Below are positions 1 to 7,550 of a DNA stretch of 64,000 bases, piece by piece. Source of the DNA: Actinomadura sp. NBRC 104412. Its GTDB lineage: Bacteria; Actinomycetota; Actinomycetes; Streptosporangiales; Streptosporangiaceae. Each line of letters opens with the position of its first letter. Position 1 is the stretch's first letter. A model generated the notes under the pieces. That model worked only from the letters and a program-made list of their open reading frames with translations. It was not told the DNA's origin and made no database searches. Both the position numbers and the translations under genes were made by a program. The stretch lies in contig NZ_BSTM01000016.1 in NCBI RefSeq assembly GCF_030269515.1, positions 91,457 to 155,456 of the forward strand, in the 5' to 3' direction.

Positions 1-447
1 GGCATCTTCTGGATGCGGTCGCTCCTGCGGGACTTCGCCGACCGGGGCGGGACGGTGCTGCTGTCGTCCCACCTGCTGCGCGAGGTGGAGGCGGTGGCCG
101 ACCGGTTCGTGGTGATCGCGGGAGGCCGGATCGTCGCCCAGGGCGCCAAGGAGGACCTGCTGTCCGCGCCCGGACCGATGCTGGTGCGCGGCCTGGATCC
201 CGCCGCGCTCCGCGACGCGCTGACCGCCGCGGGCCTGACCGCGCGGCCCCAGGAGGACGGGACGCTCGCGGTGGACGGGACCGCCGAGGCGGTGGGACGC
301 GCGGCCGCCGCGGCCGGGGTCGTCCTGTTGGAACTGCGCCAGGCGTCCGGCGGCGGCCTGGAGGAGCTGTTCCTGTCCCTCACCACGGCTTCGGCCGCCG
401 CCACCGCGCCCGGAACACCCGCGCCCGCCGTGGAGGTGGCCCGATGA
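1..447 (+). CDS. ABC transporter ATP-binding protein, C-terminal part (5' end outside window)
   Basis: Only the end of the nucleotide-binding domain is present. The frame is open from base 1 and reads through residues just before the H-loop (SSHLLREVE, His about residue 27 of the fragment), followed by the usual V-I-A-G-G-R-I-V strand. Walker A, signature and Walker B lie upstream of the window. About 90 accessory residues follow the core, typical of ABC-2 type exporter ATPases. The stop codon overlaps the permease start as ATGA at 444-447, so the two are translationally coupled. The substrate cannot be read from sequence. Confidence 0.9.
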   Translation, partial: GIFWMRSLLRDFADRGGTVLLSSHLLREVEAVADRFVVIAGGRIVAQGAKEDLLSAPGPMLVRGLDPAALRDALTAAGLTARPQEDGTLAVDGTAEAVGRAAAAAGVVLLELRQASGGGLEELFLSLTTASAAATAPGTPAPAVEVAR

Positions 448-1238
448 CCGCGACCGTGACCACTCCCCGCGACGCCGCTCCCGCCGTCGTGGACGACCCG
501 CCCGCGCCGTCCCTGGCGCGGCTGACACTGATCGAGCTGCGCAAGACCGTCGACACCCGGTCGGGCCGCTGGCTGCTGATCGTCATCGCGCTGTGCACGC
601 CCGCGCTGATGCCGCTGATCCTGTTCACGATGCCGGCGAAGGAGCAGACGCTGCGGGAGCTGTTCATCGCCTCCCAGGCCGGGCCGATGATCCTGCTGCC
701 CGTCCTGGGCATCCTGTCGGTCACCTCCGAATGGTCACAGCGCACGGCACTGACCACGTTCGCGCTCGTCCCCCACCGGCGCCGGGTGCTGGCGGCGAAG
801 CTGCCCGCCTGCGCGCTGCTCGGCGCCGCGTTCGTCGGGATCGGGCTGGCGGGCTCGGTCGTCGCCCGCGCGATCGGCGGCGCGACCGGCCGGTCGGAGG
901 GGTCCTGGTCGCTGCCGCCCGAGCTGGTCGGCCAGACCCTGCTGACCTCGGTGGTCCTCGTCGTGATGGGCGTGGCGTTCGGCCTGGTCCTGGGCAGCCC
1001 GGCGCTGGCGATCGTGCTGTACTTCGTCCTGCCGACCCTGTGGACGACGCTCGGCGAGATGGTGAAGCGGCTCACCGGCCCGGCCCGCTGGCTGGACACC
1101 AACAAGACCCTGGAGGCCCTCTCCTCACCCGGCGTCACGGGCGTCGAATGGGCCCGTCTCGGCACGTCGGTGGCCGTGTGGGTGCTCCTCCCCCTCCTCA
1201 TCGGCACGATCCGCCTCGTCCGCCGCGAGGTGAAGTGA
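444..1238 (+). CDS. ABC-2 type transporter permease
   Basis: A 264-residue integral membrane partner of the preceding ATPase. After a roughly 35-residue Pro/Ala-rich cytoplasmic lead there are about six hydrophobic segments, with the motif L-T-L-I-E-L-R-K-T-V-D just before the first, a common start of ABC-2 permeases in actinomycetes. Start is the ATG in the ATGA overlap with the ATPase stop. It probably exports a lipid, peptide or drug or offers self-protection; nothing in the window fixes which. A long hairpin just downstream probably ends the operon. Confidence 0.88.
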   Translation: MTATVTTPRDAAPAVVDDPPAPSLARLTLIELRKTVDTRSGRWLLIVIALCTPALMPLILFTMPAKEQTLRELFIASQAGPMILLPVLGILSVTSEWSQRTALTTFALVPHRRRVLAAKLPACALLGAAFVGIGLAGSVVARAIGGATGRSEGSWSLPPELVGQTLLTSVVLVVMGVAFGLVLGSPALAIVLYFVLPTLWTTLGEMVKRLTGPARWLDTNKTLEALSSPGVTGVEWARLGTSVAVWVLLPLLIGTIRLVRREVK

Positions 1239-1256
1239 CGCCGCGCCCTGCGCGAA

Positions 1257-1315
1257 GCCGGCACCGGGACCCGCACCGCCATCCAGAGCCCCGCGGTGCG
1301 GGCCCCGGCGCCGGC
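1257..1315 (+). terminator. Long hairpin after the ABC operon
   Basis: Arms at 1257-1279 and 1293-1315 are complementary over 23 positions with two A-C mismatches on the plus RNA (both become G-U on the minus RNA), around a 13-nt loop. It starts 19 nt after the permease stop. There is no U-tract, as is usual for actinobacterial terminators. Confidence 0.6.
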
Positions 1316-1435
1316 CGGGCACGCCGAGCGGTCACCGATCCCTTACCGAACCCATACCGAGCCTGAAACGTGATCAGCGCACCAAATGCGTCATTCCGGT
1401 GGCGAACGGTGACAAAGCCCAGGACAATGCCCCGC

Positions 1436-2059
1436 ATGTCTCGTACAGATGATCGTTTCGTGACGCGGCGACGCGTCCTCCGCCCCGAGACGACGGTCGA
1501 GCATGTCGACGAGTTCGCCAAGGGCGCTCACTGGCCGATGGTCGGCGTGACCGAACGCGACCGGGAGTCCGGCACCGACGGCGAGGTCGTCTGGCAGGCC
1601 GACGGGCACACGCTGGGCAAGCAGGTCCTCAAGACCGGGTCGCTGCACTACGTGCAGGACGCCATGTTCGGCATCGGCTACTACTACCTCACCGGCAGGC
1701 CGAAGGGCGTCGTGGAGACCCTCGCCGCGAACGCCGCGCAGGCCCTCGACCCGTGGACGGTCGAGGAGCTGTGCCAGGCGTTCGACCAGTCCGGTGACCC
1801 CCGCGCCCGAGGCCAGGCCGCGCTCCGCCTGGGCCTGGCCGCACCCCCCAAACCCGACCAGCAGGTCATCAAGCGCATCGGCACCGCCCTGGCCGACCAG
1901 GACGCCCGCGTCCGCTACGCCTCGATCTTCGCCGCCTCCTACACCCGGTACGAGGCGCTCCTACCCAACCTGCGCACCATCGCCGACAAGGACGAGGAAG
2001 AGTTCCTGCGCGAACGCGCCGCCGCCACGCTGCGTTCGATGGACGGCGTGAAGGTCTAG
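1436..2059 (+). CDS. HEAT-repeat protein
   Basis: About 207 residues. The second half (from roughly residue 95) has paired amphipathic helices with HEAT-like spacing: a segment around P-R-A-R-G-Q-A-A-L-R-L-G-L, another around D-A-R-V-R-Y-A-S-I-F-A, and a last one ending in R-E-R-A-A-A-T-L-R-S-M. Such repeats normally form a protein-binding solenoid. No catalytic motif is visible in the N-terminal part. Start: the ATG at 1436 has AGGA 11 nt upstream; an in-frame ATG at 1427 sits too close to that AGGA, and a GTG at 1370 has no Shine-Dalgarno sequence. Partner unknown. Confidence 0.65.
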   Translation: MSRTDDRFVTRRRVLRPETTVEHVDEFAKGAHWPMVGVTERDRESGTDGEVVWQADGHTLGKQVLKTGSLHYVQDAMFGIGYYYLTGRPKGVVETLAANAAQALDPWTVEELCQAFDQSGDPRARGQAALRLGLAAPPKPDQQVIKRIGTALADQDARVRYASIFAASYTRYEALLPNLRTIADKDEEEFLRERAAATLRSMDGVKV

Positions 2060-2078
2060 AACGTCGAACTCGAACACC

Positions 2079-3284
2079 ATGCCAGGCGAGCCCACCGACT
2101 TCCCCCTGGATCCCGCACGTGACGCGGCCCCTCCCGAGTCACCCGGACCGGAGTCCAGGGTCCGCGCCGCCATCGCCCGCCACCTCCCGGATCGCGAGAT
2201 CAGATCCCTCACCGTCCTGGGCGAGGGCCTGGACAACCGCGCCTACGAGGTCGACGGCGACCTGATCATCCGGATCATCAAGAACCACGGCACCCCCGCT
2301 CCCCGCCCCAAGGCCCACCCGAGCGCAGCCGGAAGCGAGCTGAAAGGCGCTCTGACGGGCGACCACGAAGGCGAACACCAAGGCGAGCTGAAAGGCGAGC
2401 AGGGAACCGAGCGGGCCGTCGAGCACGGCGACGGACTCGAAGGCGAGCACGGAGACGGGCTTGACTCAGGTGCCCTCCGGCGCGAGGCCGAGTTGCTCGC
2501 CGCCCTGAGCGGGTTCTCTCCCCTGCCGGTGCCCGAACCCGTCTTCGTTGATGGCGAGGCGGGCGTTCTCGCCTATCGCAAACTGCCGGGCGTCCCCCTG
2601 CTGGGGCACCCGGTGAAGGATCCCCTCCTGCTGGCACCCGCGCTTGGCCGTTTCCTGAGTGCCCTGCACCAGGCGGACGGCATGGAACGGCTGGTCCCCC
2701 GCGATGTCGAACCCCTGGCGGTCTGGCTCGCGGACGCCGAAGAGACCTACGCACAACCCTTCCAGATGAAAAAGCGGTCCCCTCCCGCCCGGGGGCGGAC
2801 CGCTACTCCCATCGTCAACCCCGACACCCCTCCCGCAAAGGCGAACGACGTTCTGTGGACAACGCTCGCGTCCCAGCTACCCGCCGAGTACCGCCCCAGG
2901 ATCGAAAGCTTCCTCGCCGCGCCACCCCCCGACGAGCCGCAAGAGCACGTGTTCTCCCACAACGACCTGGGCGCCGAGCACATCCTGGTGGACGTGGGTA
3001 CGAGCACCATCACCGGCATCATCGACTGGACGGACGCCGCCATCACCGACCCGATGCACGACCTCGCCCTCCTTTACAGAGACCTGGGCCCAGAGGTCTT
3101 CGAGGCAGTGCTCCGCCACTACGAGGGCCCGTGTGACCGAGAACGAGTCCTCTTCTACGCACGATGCTCCGTCCTGGAAGACATCGCCTATGGCCTCGCC
3201 ACCGGCAGCTACCTCTACGCGGACGCAGGCATAGCCCACCTGCCCTGGATCTTCGGTCCATCTGTTGCACCTCACCCCACGTGA
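2079..3284 (+). CDS. Aminoglycoside phosphotransferase (APH)-fold kinase with two unusual insertions
   Basis: A 401-residue protein kinase-like small-molecule kinase. The catalytic loop H-N-D-L-G-A-E-H (catalytic Asp) and the metal-binding I-I-D-W-T-D follow the APH family pattern near residues 295-325. The substrate may be an antibiotic, a sugar or a metabolite; nothing decides. Length exceeds the usual 280-310 because of two insertions: a Gly/Glu/Asp/His-rich quasi-repeat segment at about residues 78-128 in the N-lobe, and about 30 residues (near 228-258) that include a terminator-like hairpin. Both lie between conserved blocks and keep frame, so the enzyme may still fold. The 3' end carries the promoter of the next gene. 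Confidence 0.8.
   Translation: MPGEPTDFPLDPARDAAPPESPGPESRVRAAIARHLPDREIRSLTVLGEGLDNRAYEVDGDLIIRIIKNHGTPAPRPKAHPSAAGSELKGALTGDHEGEHQGELKGEQGTERAVEHGDGLEGEHGDGLDSGALRREAELLAALSGFSPLPVPEPVFVDGEAGVLAYRKLPGVPLLGHPVKDPLLLAPALGRFLSALHQADGMERLVPRDVEPLAVWLADAEETYAQPFQMKKRSPPARGRTATPIVNPDTPPAKANDVLWTTLASQLPAEYRPRIESFLAAPPPDEPQEHVFSHNDLGAEHILVDVGTSTITGIIDWTDAAITDPMHDLALLYRDLGPEVFEAVLRHYEGPCDRERVLFYARCSVLEDIAYGLATGSYLYADAGIAHLPWIFGPSVAPHPT
2768..2808 (-). terminator. Intrinsic-terminator-like palindrome inside the APH-fold gene
   Basis: Outer arms AGCGGTCC (2773-2780) and GGACCGCT (2797-2804) are perfect, with further C/G pairing inside, flanked on the left by five A residues. Read on the minus strand this is a GC-rich stem followed by TTTTT, the classic intrinsic terminator layout, yet it lies within a plus-strand coding region and is translated in frame. 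Confidence 0.6.
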
Positions 3285-3303
3285 GGTCTTAGCGTCTCCG
3301 GCA
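3265..3303 (+). promoter_or_regulatory. MerR-type promoter/operator, leaderless start
   Basis: -35 TTGCAC (3265-3270) and -10 TAGCGT (3290-3295) are separated by exactly 19 bp, the overlong spacer typical of MerR-regulated promoters. A perfect inverted repeat CCTCAC-N5-GTGAGG (3270-3286) fills the spacer. The expected transcription start, about 7 nt after the -10, coincides with the ATG at 3303, implying a leaderless mRNA. The site overlaps the end of the APH-fold gene. Confidence 0.75.
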
Positions 3304-4037
3304 TGGACGGACGACGGTGGCGCGTGGGCGAACTGGCCAAGGCCACCGGGCTCACCATCCGTACACTGCACCATTTCGACGACGTGGGCCTGCTCCGGCC
3401 CGCCGCCCGCTCGCCCAGCGGCCATCGCCTCTACACGGCCGATGACGTACGCAGGCTCTACCGCATCATCGCCCTGCGCCAGCTCGGCCTCCCACTACGC
3501 GAGATCGCCCGCGCCCTGGACGGGGACGCCTCGGACCTCGGCGCGTCCGTCCGCACCCAGCTCGACCACGTGGAACGAGTGATCGCAGACCACCACCACA
3601 TGAGGCAGATGCTCCGCGCGCTCGCACAGGCGATCCAAAAAGAGCATGAGCCCTCCGTCGACCAGCTCATCGCCACCATGGAGGCCATCATGCAGGGCAG
3701 CCATTTCAGCCCCGACCAGCTCGAACGGGCACGGCGCCGCCATCAGGAACCGGGCTTCGCCGAACGCTTCGCCCGTTGGAGAGAACGATGCGCCGCGCTG
3801 GTCGCGGAACTCCGTACGGAGATCCGGCTGGAGACCGACCCCGCGGACCCGGCGGCGCAGGCGCTCGCCCGGCGATGGAACGAGGCCATGCTGGAGATGG
3901 TGGAGGGCGACAGGCGCACCCTCTCCGCCATTTACAAGAAGATCGAGGCCAAGGGTCCCGAGGCCGCGACGCAGGGAATCCTCGACGCCGAGACCTGGTC
4001 CTACCTGAGCCGCACGTTCGCCGCGGGTTTCCGCTGA
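3303..4037 (+). CDS. MerR family regulator with TipAS-like C-terminal domain
   Basis: A 244-residue activator. Residues 1-75 form the MerR winged helix: W-R-V-G-E-L-A-K-A-T-G-L-T-I-R-T-L-H-H-F-D, then a G-H-R-L-Y-T-A-D-D-V wing. A coiled linker (about 80-120) is followed by a helical domain of about 110 residues with the W-N-E-A-M-L-E-M-V-E-G-D segment of TipAS antibiotic-sensing domains. Known TipA-like proteins twist overlong-spacer promoters when a cationic or thiopeptide ligand binds; that such a promoter precedes this gene suggests autoregulation. Whether it also controls the upstream kinase is inference. No SD is present, matching the leaderless start. Confidence 0.88.
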   Translation: MDGRRWRVGELAKATGLTIRTLHHFDDVGLLRPAARSPSGHRLYTADDVRRLYRIIALRQLGLPLREIARALDGDASDLGASVRTQLDHVERVIADHHHMRQMLRALAQAIQKEHEPSVDQLIATMEAIMQGSHFSPDQLERARRRHQEPGFAERFARWRERCAALVAELRTEIRLETDPADPAAQALARRWNEAMLEMVEGDRRTLSAIYKKIEAKGPEAATQGILDAETWSYLSRTFAAGFR

Positions 4038-4326
4038 CGGCGATCGCGTCCCGAGCCTTCAGGTCGCGGCTTCACCTCACCCCCCAGCCGCCACGAAAAT
4101 GCCCGGCTTTCCCGTACGAGGTCGTCGACCGAGGGCAGGTGGTGCTTGAGCGCGCCGCACTCGACGGCGTGCTCGCGCCGGTCGACCTCGTGCGCGATCG
4201 TGGGCAGGAAGCCCGGCAGGGCCGCGATCGAAGGGCGCGCGTTCTCCAGGGACCGCTCCGCCTCGATGCCTGCGCTTTCCAGGAGCGCGGCGTCTGGACC
4301 TTGCCGTCGGTGTCGCCGGCCGTCAT
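4001..4326 (-). pseudogene. Small unidentified gene with an apparent frameshift
   Basis: Reading leftward, a good SD (GAGGAGG) sits 5 nt before an ATG at 4326, giving M-T-A-G-D-T-D-G-K-V-Q-T-P. Protein-like sequence then continues only in another frame: A-L-L-E-S-A-G-I-E-A-E-R-S-L-E-N-A-R, later H-L-P-S-V-D-D-L-V-R-E. One lost base near 4286 would join them. The original frame after that point is Arg/Ser-rich and looks non-coding. The 3' end overlaps the merR gene by 37 nt. Family not recognised. It is either a decayed gene or a sequencing error. It fills most of the 530-nt stretch 4038-4568, in which I see no other gene. Confidence 0.4.
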
Positions 4327-4568
4327 GCCGTCCTCCTCGGACTCGGGGAGCGAGGACCACGCTGGGAACTCAACCGGACCTGAGGTCAACCCGCCCCGAA
4401 AGTTCGGTTCGCGGCCGGTCATCTCTTCCTCCGCCCACTGCTGCGGCCGGGCTGCCGGGTATCCCCGCGTGAATCGATCACGAGTGACCCCGCGCGACGG
4501 GTCCTGTACGTCCGCGCGTCCCGTCCCCGGGTTCGCCGCGGGCGGACGGTCATCTGGGAGGGAGCGCC

Positions 4569-4973
4569 ATGGATTTTCTGCCGAAGCAACCGTCCGGCAA
4601 GGGAACGGCCGAGATGTTCACCGGTGACGTCTGGACGGACGTCATCATCACGGCCACCGAGCCGTCCCGGATGCGGGCGACCCTCGTCCATTTCGCCCCC
4701 TCCTCGCGCACCGTCTGGCACCGTCACGTCTTCGGGCAGACCCTGTACGTCACCGACGGCATCGGGCTGGTGCAGTCCCGGGGCGGCGATGTCATGGTGA
4801 TGCACCCGGGCGACACCGTGTACACGCCGCCGGGCGAATGGCATTGGCACGGCGCGACCCCCGACAACTTCATGACCCACCTGTCCATGTGGGAAGGGCT
4901 CGGCGGCGCCGACCAGGGCGCCGAGAACGAATGGGGCGCCCCCGTCACCGACGAGGAGTACGGCCGAAGGTGA
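4569..4973 (+). CDS. Cupin-domain protein
   Basis: A 134-residue single-domain beta-barrel. The metal site is visible as W-H-R-H-V-F-G-Q-T-L-Y (two His, then Gln in the first cupin motif) and G-E-W-H-W-H-G in the second. Similar small cupins often accompany carboxymuconolactone decarboxylase-like proteins or act as mandelonitrile-lyase-type enzymes; the reaction here is unknown. SD GGAGGGAG lies 4 nt before the ATG at 4569. It is a lone gene, followed by a short tandem repeat and the convergent fchA. Confidence 0.82.
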   Translation: MDFLPKQPSGKGTAEMFTGDVWTDVIITATEPSRMRATLVHFAPSSRTVWHRHVFGQTLYVTDGIGLVQSRGGDVMVMHPGDTVYTPPGEWHWHGATPDNFMTHLSMWEGLGGADQGAENEWGAPVTDEEYGRR

Positions 4974-5041
4974 CCGGCCGAGCCGACCGAAGGCGACCGG
5001 CCGAGCCGCCAGAGGTGACCGGCCGAGCCGGCCGGAGGCGA
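4972..5041. repeat. About 23-bp tandem repeat, roughly three copies
   Basis: Units begin with (G)CGACCGGCCGAGCC or TGACCGGCCGAGCC at 4972, 4995 and 5017, with a degenerate fourth running into the end of fchA. It occupies the whole space between the convergent cupin and fchA genes. The repeated CGGCCG cores could base-pair, so it may act as a weak two-way terminator. Confidence 0.6.
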
Positions 5042-5635
5042 CTACCCGAGCCGGCCGGCGGCGGACTCGGCGGCCCGCAGCAGCTCGCGGGCGCGGTCGC
5101 CGGGGCCGGTGCCCAGGTCGCCCAGCCGGGCGTTGATCCGTACGAGCTCGGCGGCGGAGCGGGCGGCGGCCACGGCCAGATGGACTCCGGTGGCGGCGTC
5201 GCCGAGCAGGTTGGGGTTGCCGTGCTCGCCGATGTCCGCGCCCAGCGCCGCGACCTCGGCGGCCACTTCCGCGATCTCCAGGGGGACCTCGCAGGCCCGT
5301 GTGAGGGCCTTCAGGATCCGGTCGCGGCGGCCCTCGGTGTCCTTGGGCAGCCGGTACGCCTCCAGGACGGCGCGATAGGCGGTCGCGTCCTCCTCGGCGA
5401 GGGTGAGGGCACGTTCGCGCAGCGCGTCCGCGCGCGCGGCGATGTCCCTGGCGCGGCCGTAGGACGCGGGAGCGAACCGGGCCGCCATCGCGACCAGGGC
5501 GGCGCCGAGGGCGGCGGTGAACGCGGCGGCGCCGCCGCCCCCGGGCGCGGGCTCGGGGGCGGCGACGGCGTCCAGCCAGCCCGCGACGGTCATGTCGCGG
5601 TAGGCCGGGCGTCCGACAGGCGGAGGAGACGTCAC
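5042..5635 (-). CDS. fchA: Methenyltetrahydrofolate cyclohydrolase / formimidoyl-THF cyclodeaminase family protein
   Basis: About 197 residues, all-helical FTCD C-domain type. After the start the protein reads T-V-A-G-W-L-D-A-V-A-A-P-E-P-A-P-G-G-G-G, the conserved Gly-rich folate-binding turn, then A-A-A-F-T-A-A-L-G-A-A-L-V-A-M, and a late G-N-P-N-L-L-G-D-A-A-T-G-V motif seen across the family. In C1 metabolism the family converts 5,10-methenyl-THF to 10-formyl-THF or releases ammonia from formimino-THF. The GTG at 5635 overlaps the fhs stop as GTGA, so it is co-translated with the enzyme that makes 10-formyl-THF. A downstream ATG at 5593 is an alternative start. Its job is probably to interconvert the C1 forms supplied by Fhs. 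Confidence 0.88.
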   Translation of the reverse strand: MTSPPPVGRPAYRDMTVAGWLDAVAAPEPAPGGGGAAAFTAALGAALVAMAARFAPASYGRARDIAARADALRERALTLAEEDATAYRAVLEAYRLPKDTEGRRDRILKALTRACEVPLEIAEVAAEVAALGADIGEHGNPNLLGDAATGVHLAVAAARSAAELVRINARLGDLGTGPGDRARELLRAAESAAGRLG

Positions 5636-7338
5636 GAGAGACCCACGATCTCGCCGTTCTCGTCCAGGTCGATGCGGGTGGCGGCGGGTCGCCTGCCCAG
5701 GCCCGGCATGGTACGCATCTCCCCGCAGATCGGGTAGACGAATCCGGCGCCGACGGACGCCCGGACCTCGCGGACCGGCAGTGTCCACCCGGTGGGGGCG
5801 CCCTTGAGGGACGGGTCGGAGGAGATGGACAGGTGGGTCTTGGCGACGCACACCGGCAGCCCCCCGAACCCGGCGCGCTCGTAGGTGTCCAGTTGGCGGG
5901 AGGCGGTGGGCGAGTAGTCGACGGCCGCGGCCCCGTACACCTTGGTGGCGATCGTCTCGATCTTCTCGCGGAGGCTCGCCTCGTCGGGGTAGAGCATCCG
6001 GAAGTCGCTGGGCTCCTCGGCGGCGTCGGCGACGGCCTCGGCGAGCTCGGCGGCGCCGCGTCCGCCGTCGGTGAAGTGCGTGCAGACCGCCGCGCGGGCG
6101 CCCATCTCCTCGGCCACCTGGCGGATCACCCGGTGTTCCGACGGGTGGTCGGACGGGAACGCGTTGATCGCCACGACCGGGGTGACCCCGTGCAGCCGCA
6201 CGTTCTCGATCTGCTTGCGCAGGTTGGCCGCGCCGGCCTCGACGTCGCCGGGGTTGTCCTCGAACAGCTCGGGGGGCAGCGGGCGCCCGGCCACGATGGC
6301 GTACTTGCCCGAATGGGCCTTCAACGCGCGGACGGTGGCGACGACCACGGCGGCGTCCGGGGTGAGCCCCGACGTGCGGCATTTGATGTTGAAGAACCGC
6401 TCGGCGCCCATGTCCGCGCCGAACCCCGCCTCGGTGATCAGGTAGTCCCCCGAGCGTATTCCGACGAGATCGGCCACCACGGAGGAGTTCCCGGTGGCGA
6501 TGTTCCCGAACGGCCCGGCGTGCACCAGCACCGGTGTGTTCTCCAGGGTCTGCAGCAGGTTCGGCTTGATCGCCTCGCGCAGCAGCACCGCCATCGACCC
6601 CGCGGCGCCGAGCTGCTCGGCCGTGACGGGGGTGCCTGAACGGGTGTAGGCGACGACGATGCGTCCCAGCCGTGCCCTCAGGTCGTCCAGGGAGTCGGCC
6701 AGCGCGAGGGTGGCCATCACCTCCGAGGCGGCGGTGATGTCGAAGCCGGTCTGGCGCGGCACCCCGTCGGCGCGGGCGCCCAGCCCGATGACGATGTTGC
6801 GCAGGGCGCGGTCGTTGACGTCCAGTACCCGCCGCCAGGTCACCTCGTGCGGGTCGATGCCCAGCTCGTTGCCTTGGTGCAGGTGGTTGTCCAGCATGGC
6901 GGCCAGCAGGTTGTGCGCCGCCGTCACCGCGTGCATGTCGCCGGTGAGGTGCAGGTTCAGCACCTCCATCGGCACCACCTGGCTGTGGCCGCCGCCCGCC
7001 GCCCCACCCTTGATCCCGAACGTGGGCCCCATCGACGGCTGCCGGATCGCGACCGTGGCCCGCTTCCCGATGTGCTTGAAGCCCTGTCCCAGCCCGACCG
7101 TGGTGGTCGTCTTCCCCTCCCCCAGCGGCGTCGGGGTGATCGCGGTGACCACCACGTACCTGGCCCGCGGCGCCTCGGCCAGCTCGTCGATCGCCGACAG
7201 CTTGATCTTCATCACCGTCTCGCCGTACGGCTCCAGAAGGTCGGTGCTCAGTCCCATCTCGCCGGCGATGTCCTCGATCGGCTTGAGGGACGCCTGGCGG
7301 GCGATGTCGAGATCGGAGGGGAACGTTTCGGCTACCAA
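5632..7338 (-). CDS. fhs: Formate--tetrahydrofolate ligase
   Basis: 568 residues, close to the usual 555-560. It makes 10-formyl-THF from formate, THF and ATP in the cytoplasm. The ATP loop is T-P-L-G-E-G-K-T-T-T-T-V-G-L-G-Q-G near residue 65-80, followed by I-R-Q-P-S-M-G-P-T-F-G-I-K-G-G-A-A-G-G-G, both diagnostic. Start is TTG at 7338 with GGAGG 6 nt upstream; no ATG or GTG is available in frame before the first conserved block. It is followed directly by fchA. The 212-nt leader (7339-7550) holds no recognisable riboswitch. Confidence 0.96.
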   Translation of the reverse strand: MVAETFPSDLDIARQASLKPIEDIAGEMGLSTDLLEPYGETVMKIKLSAIDELAEAPRARYVVVTAITPTPLGEGKTTTTVGLGQGFKHIGKRATVAIRQPSMGPTFGIKGGAAGGGHSQVVPMEVLNLHLTGDMHAVTAAHNLLAAMLDNHLHQGNELGIDPHEVTWRRVLDVNDRALRNIVIGLGARADGVPRQTGFDITAASEVMATLALADSLDDLRARLGRIVVAYTRSGTPVTAEQLGAAGSMAVLLREAIKPNLLQTLENTPVLVHAGPFGNIATGNSSVVADLVGIRSGDYLITEAGFGADMGAERFFNIKCRTSGLTPDAAVVVATVRALKAHSGKYAIVAGRPLPPELFEDNPGDVEAGAANLRKQIENVRLHGVTPVVAINAFPSDHPSEHRVIRQVAEEMGARAAVCTHFTDGGRGAAELAEAVADAAEEPSDFRMLYPDEASLREKIETIATKVYGAAAVDYSPTASRQLDTYERAGFGGLPVCVAKTHLSISSDPSLKGAPTGWTLPVREVRASVGAGFVYPICGEMRTMPGLGRRPAATRIDLDENGEIVGLS

Positions 7339-7550
7339 GGCAGGCCTCCAGAGATTCCGGATGTGAAGCCGGTCATCTCGATGGTGGGGGGGCCGCTTCC
7401 CTGGAGCATCGCCGATCCCATGCAACGGAAGGCGAGTCCCCGCCGACCTCGCCGGTGTCCTCGGGACGGCGGACCGGAGCCGCGCCGCCGGGCGTGCGGC
7501 GGCCTTGGTCGAGGCGGTCGACCGGGGCACGGACCGTCCGGCCGTGCGCC

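Noticed and set aside
380..1282. 300-codon minus-strand ORF across the ABC permease
   Set aside because: Ser/Arg/Pro-rich, a shadow of the permease in high-GC DNA; no SD or domain.
7332..7421. A 29-codon ORF ending inside the fhs start
   Set aside because: No ribosome-binding site precedes either of its ATGs and the codons show no bias; overlap with the fhs TTG seems accidental.
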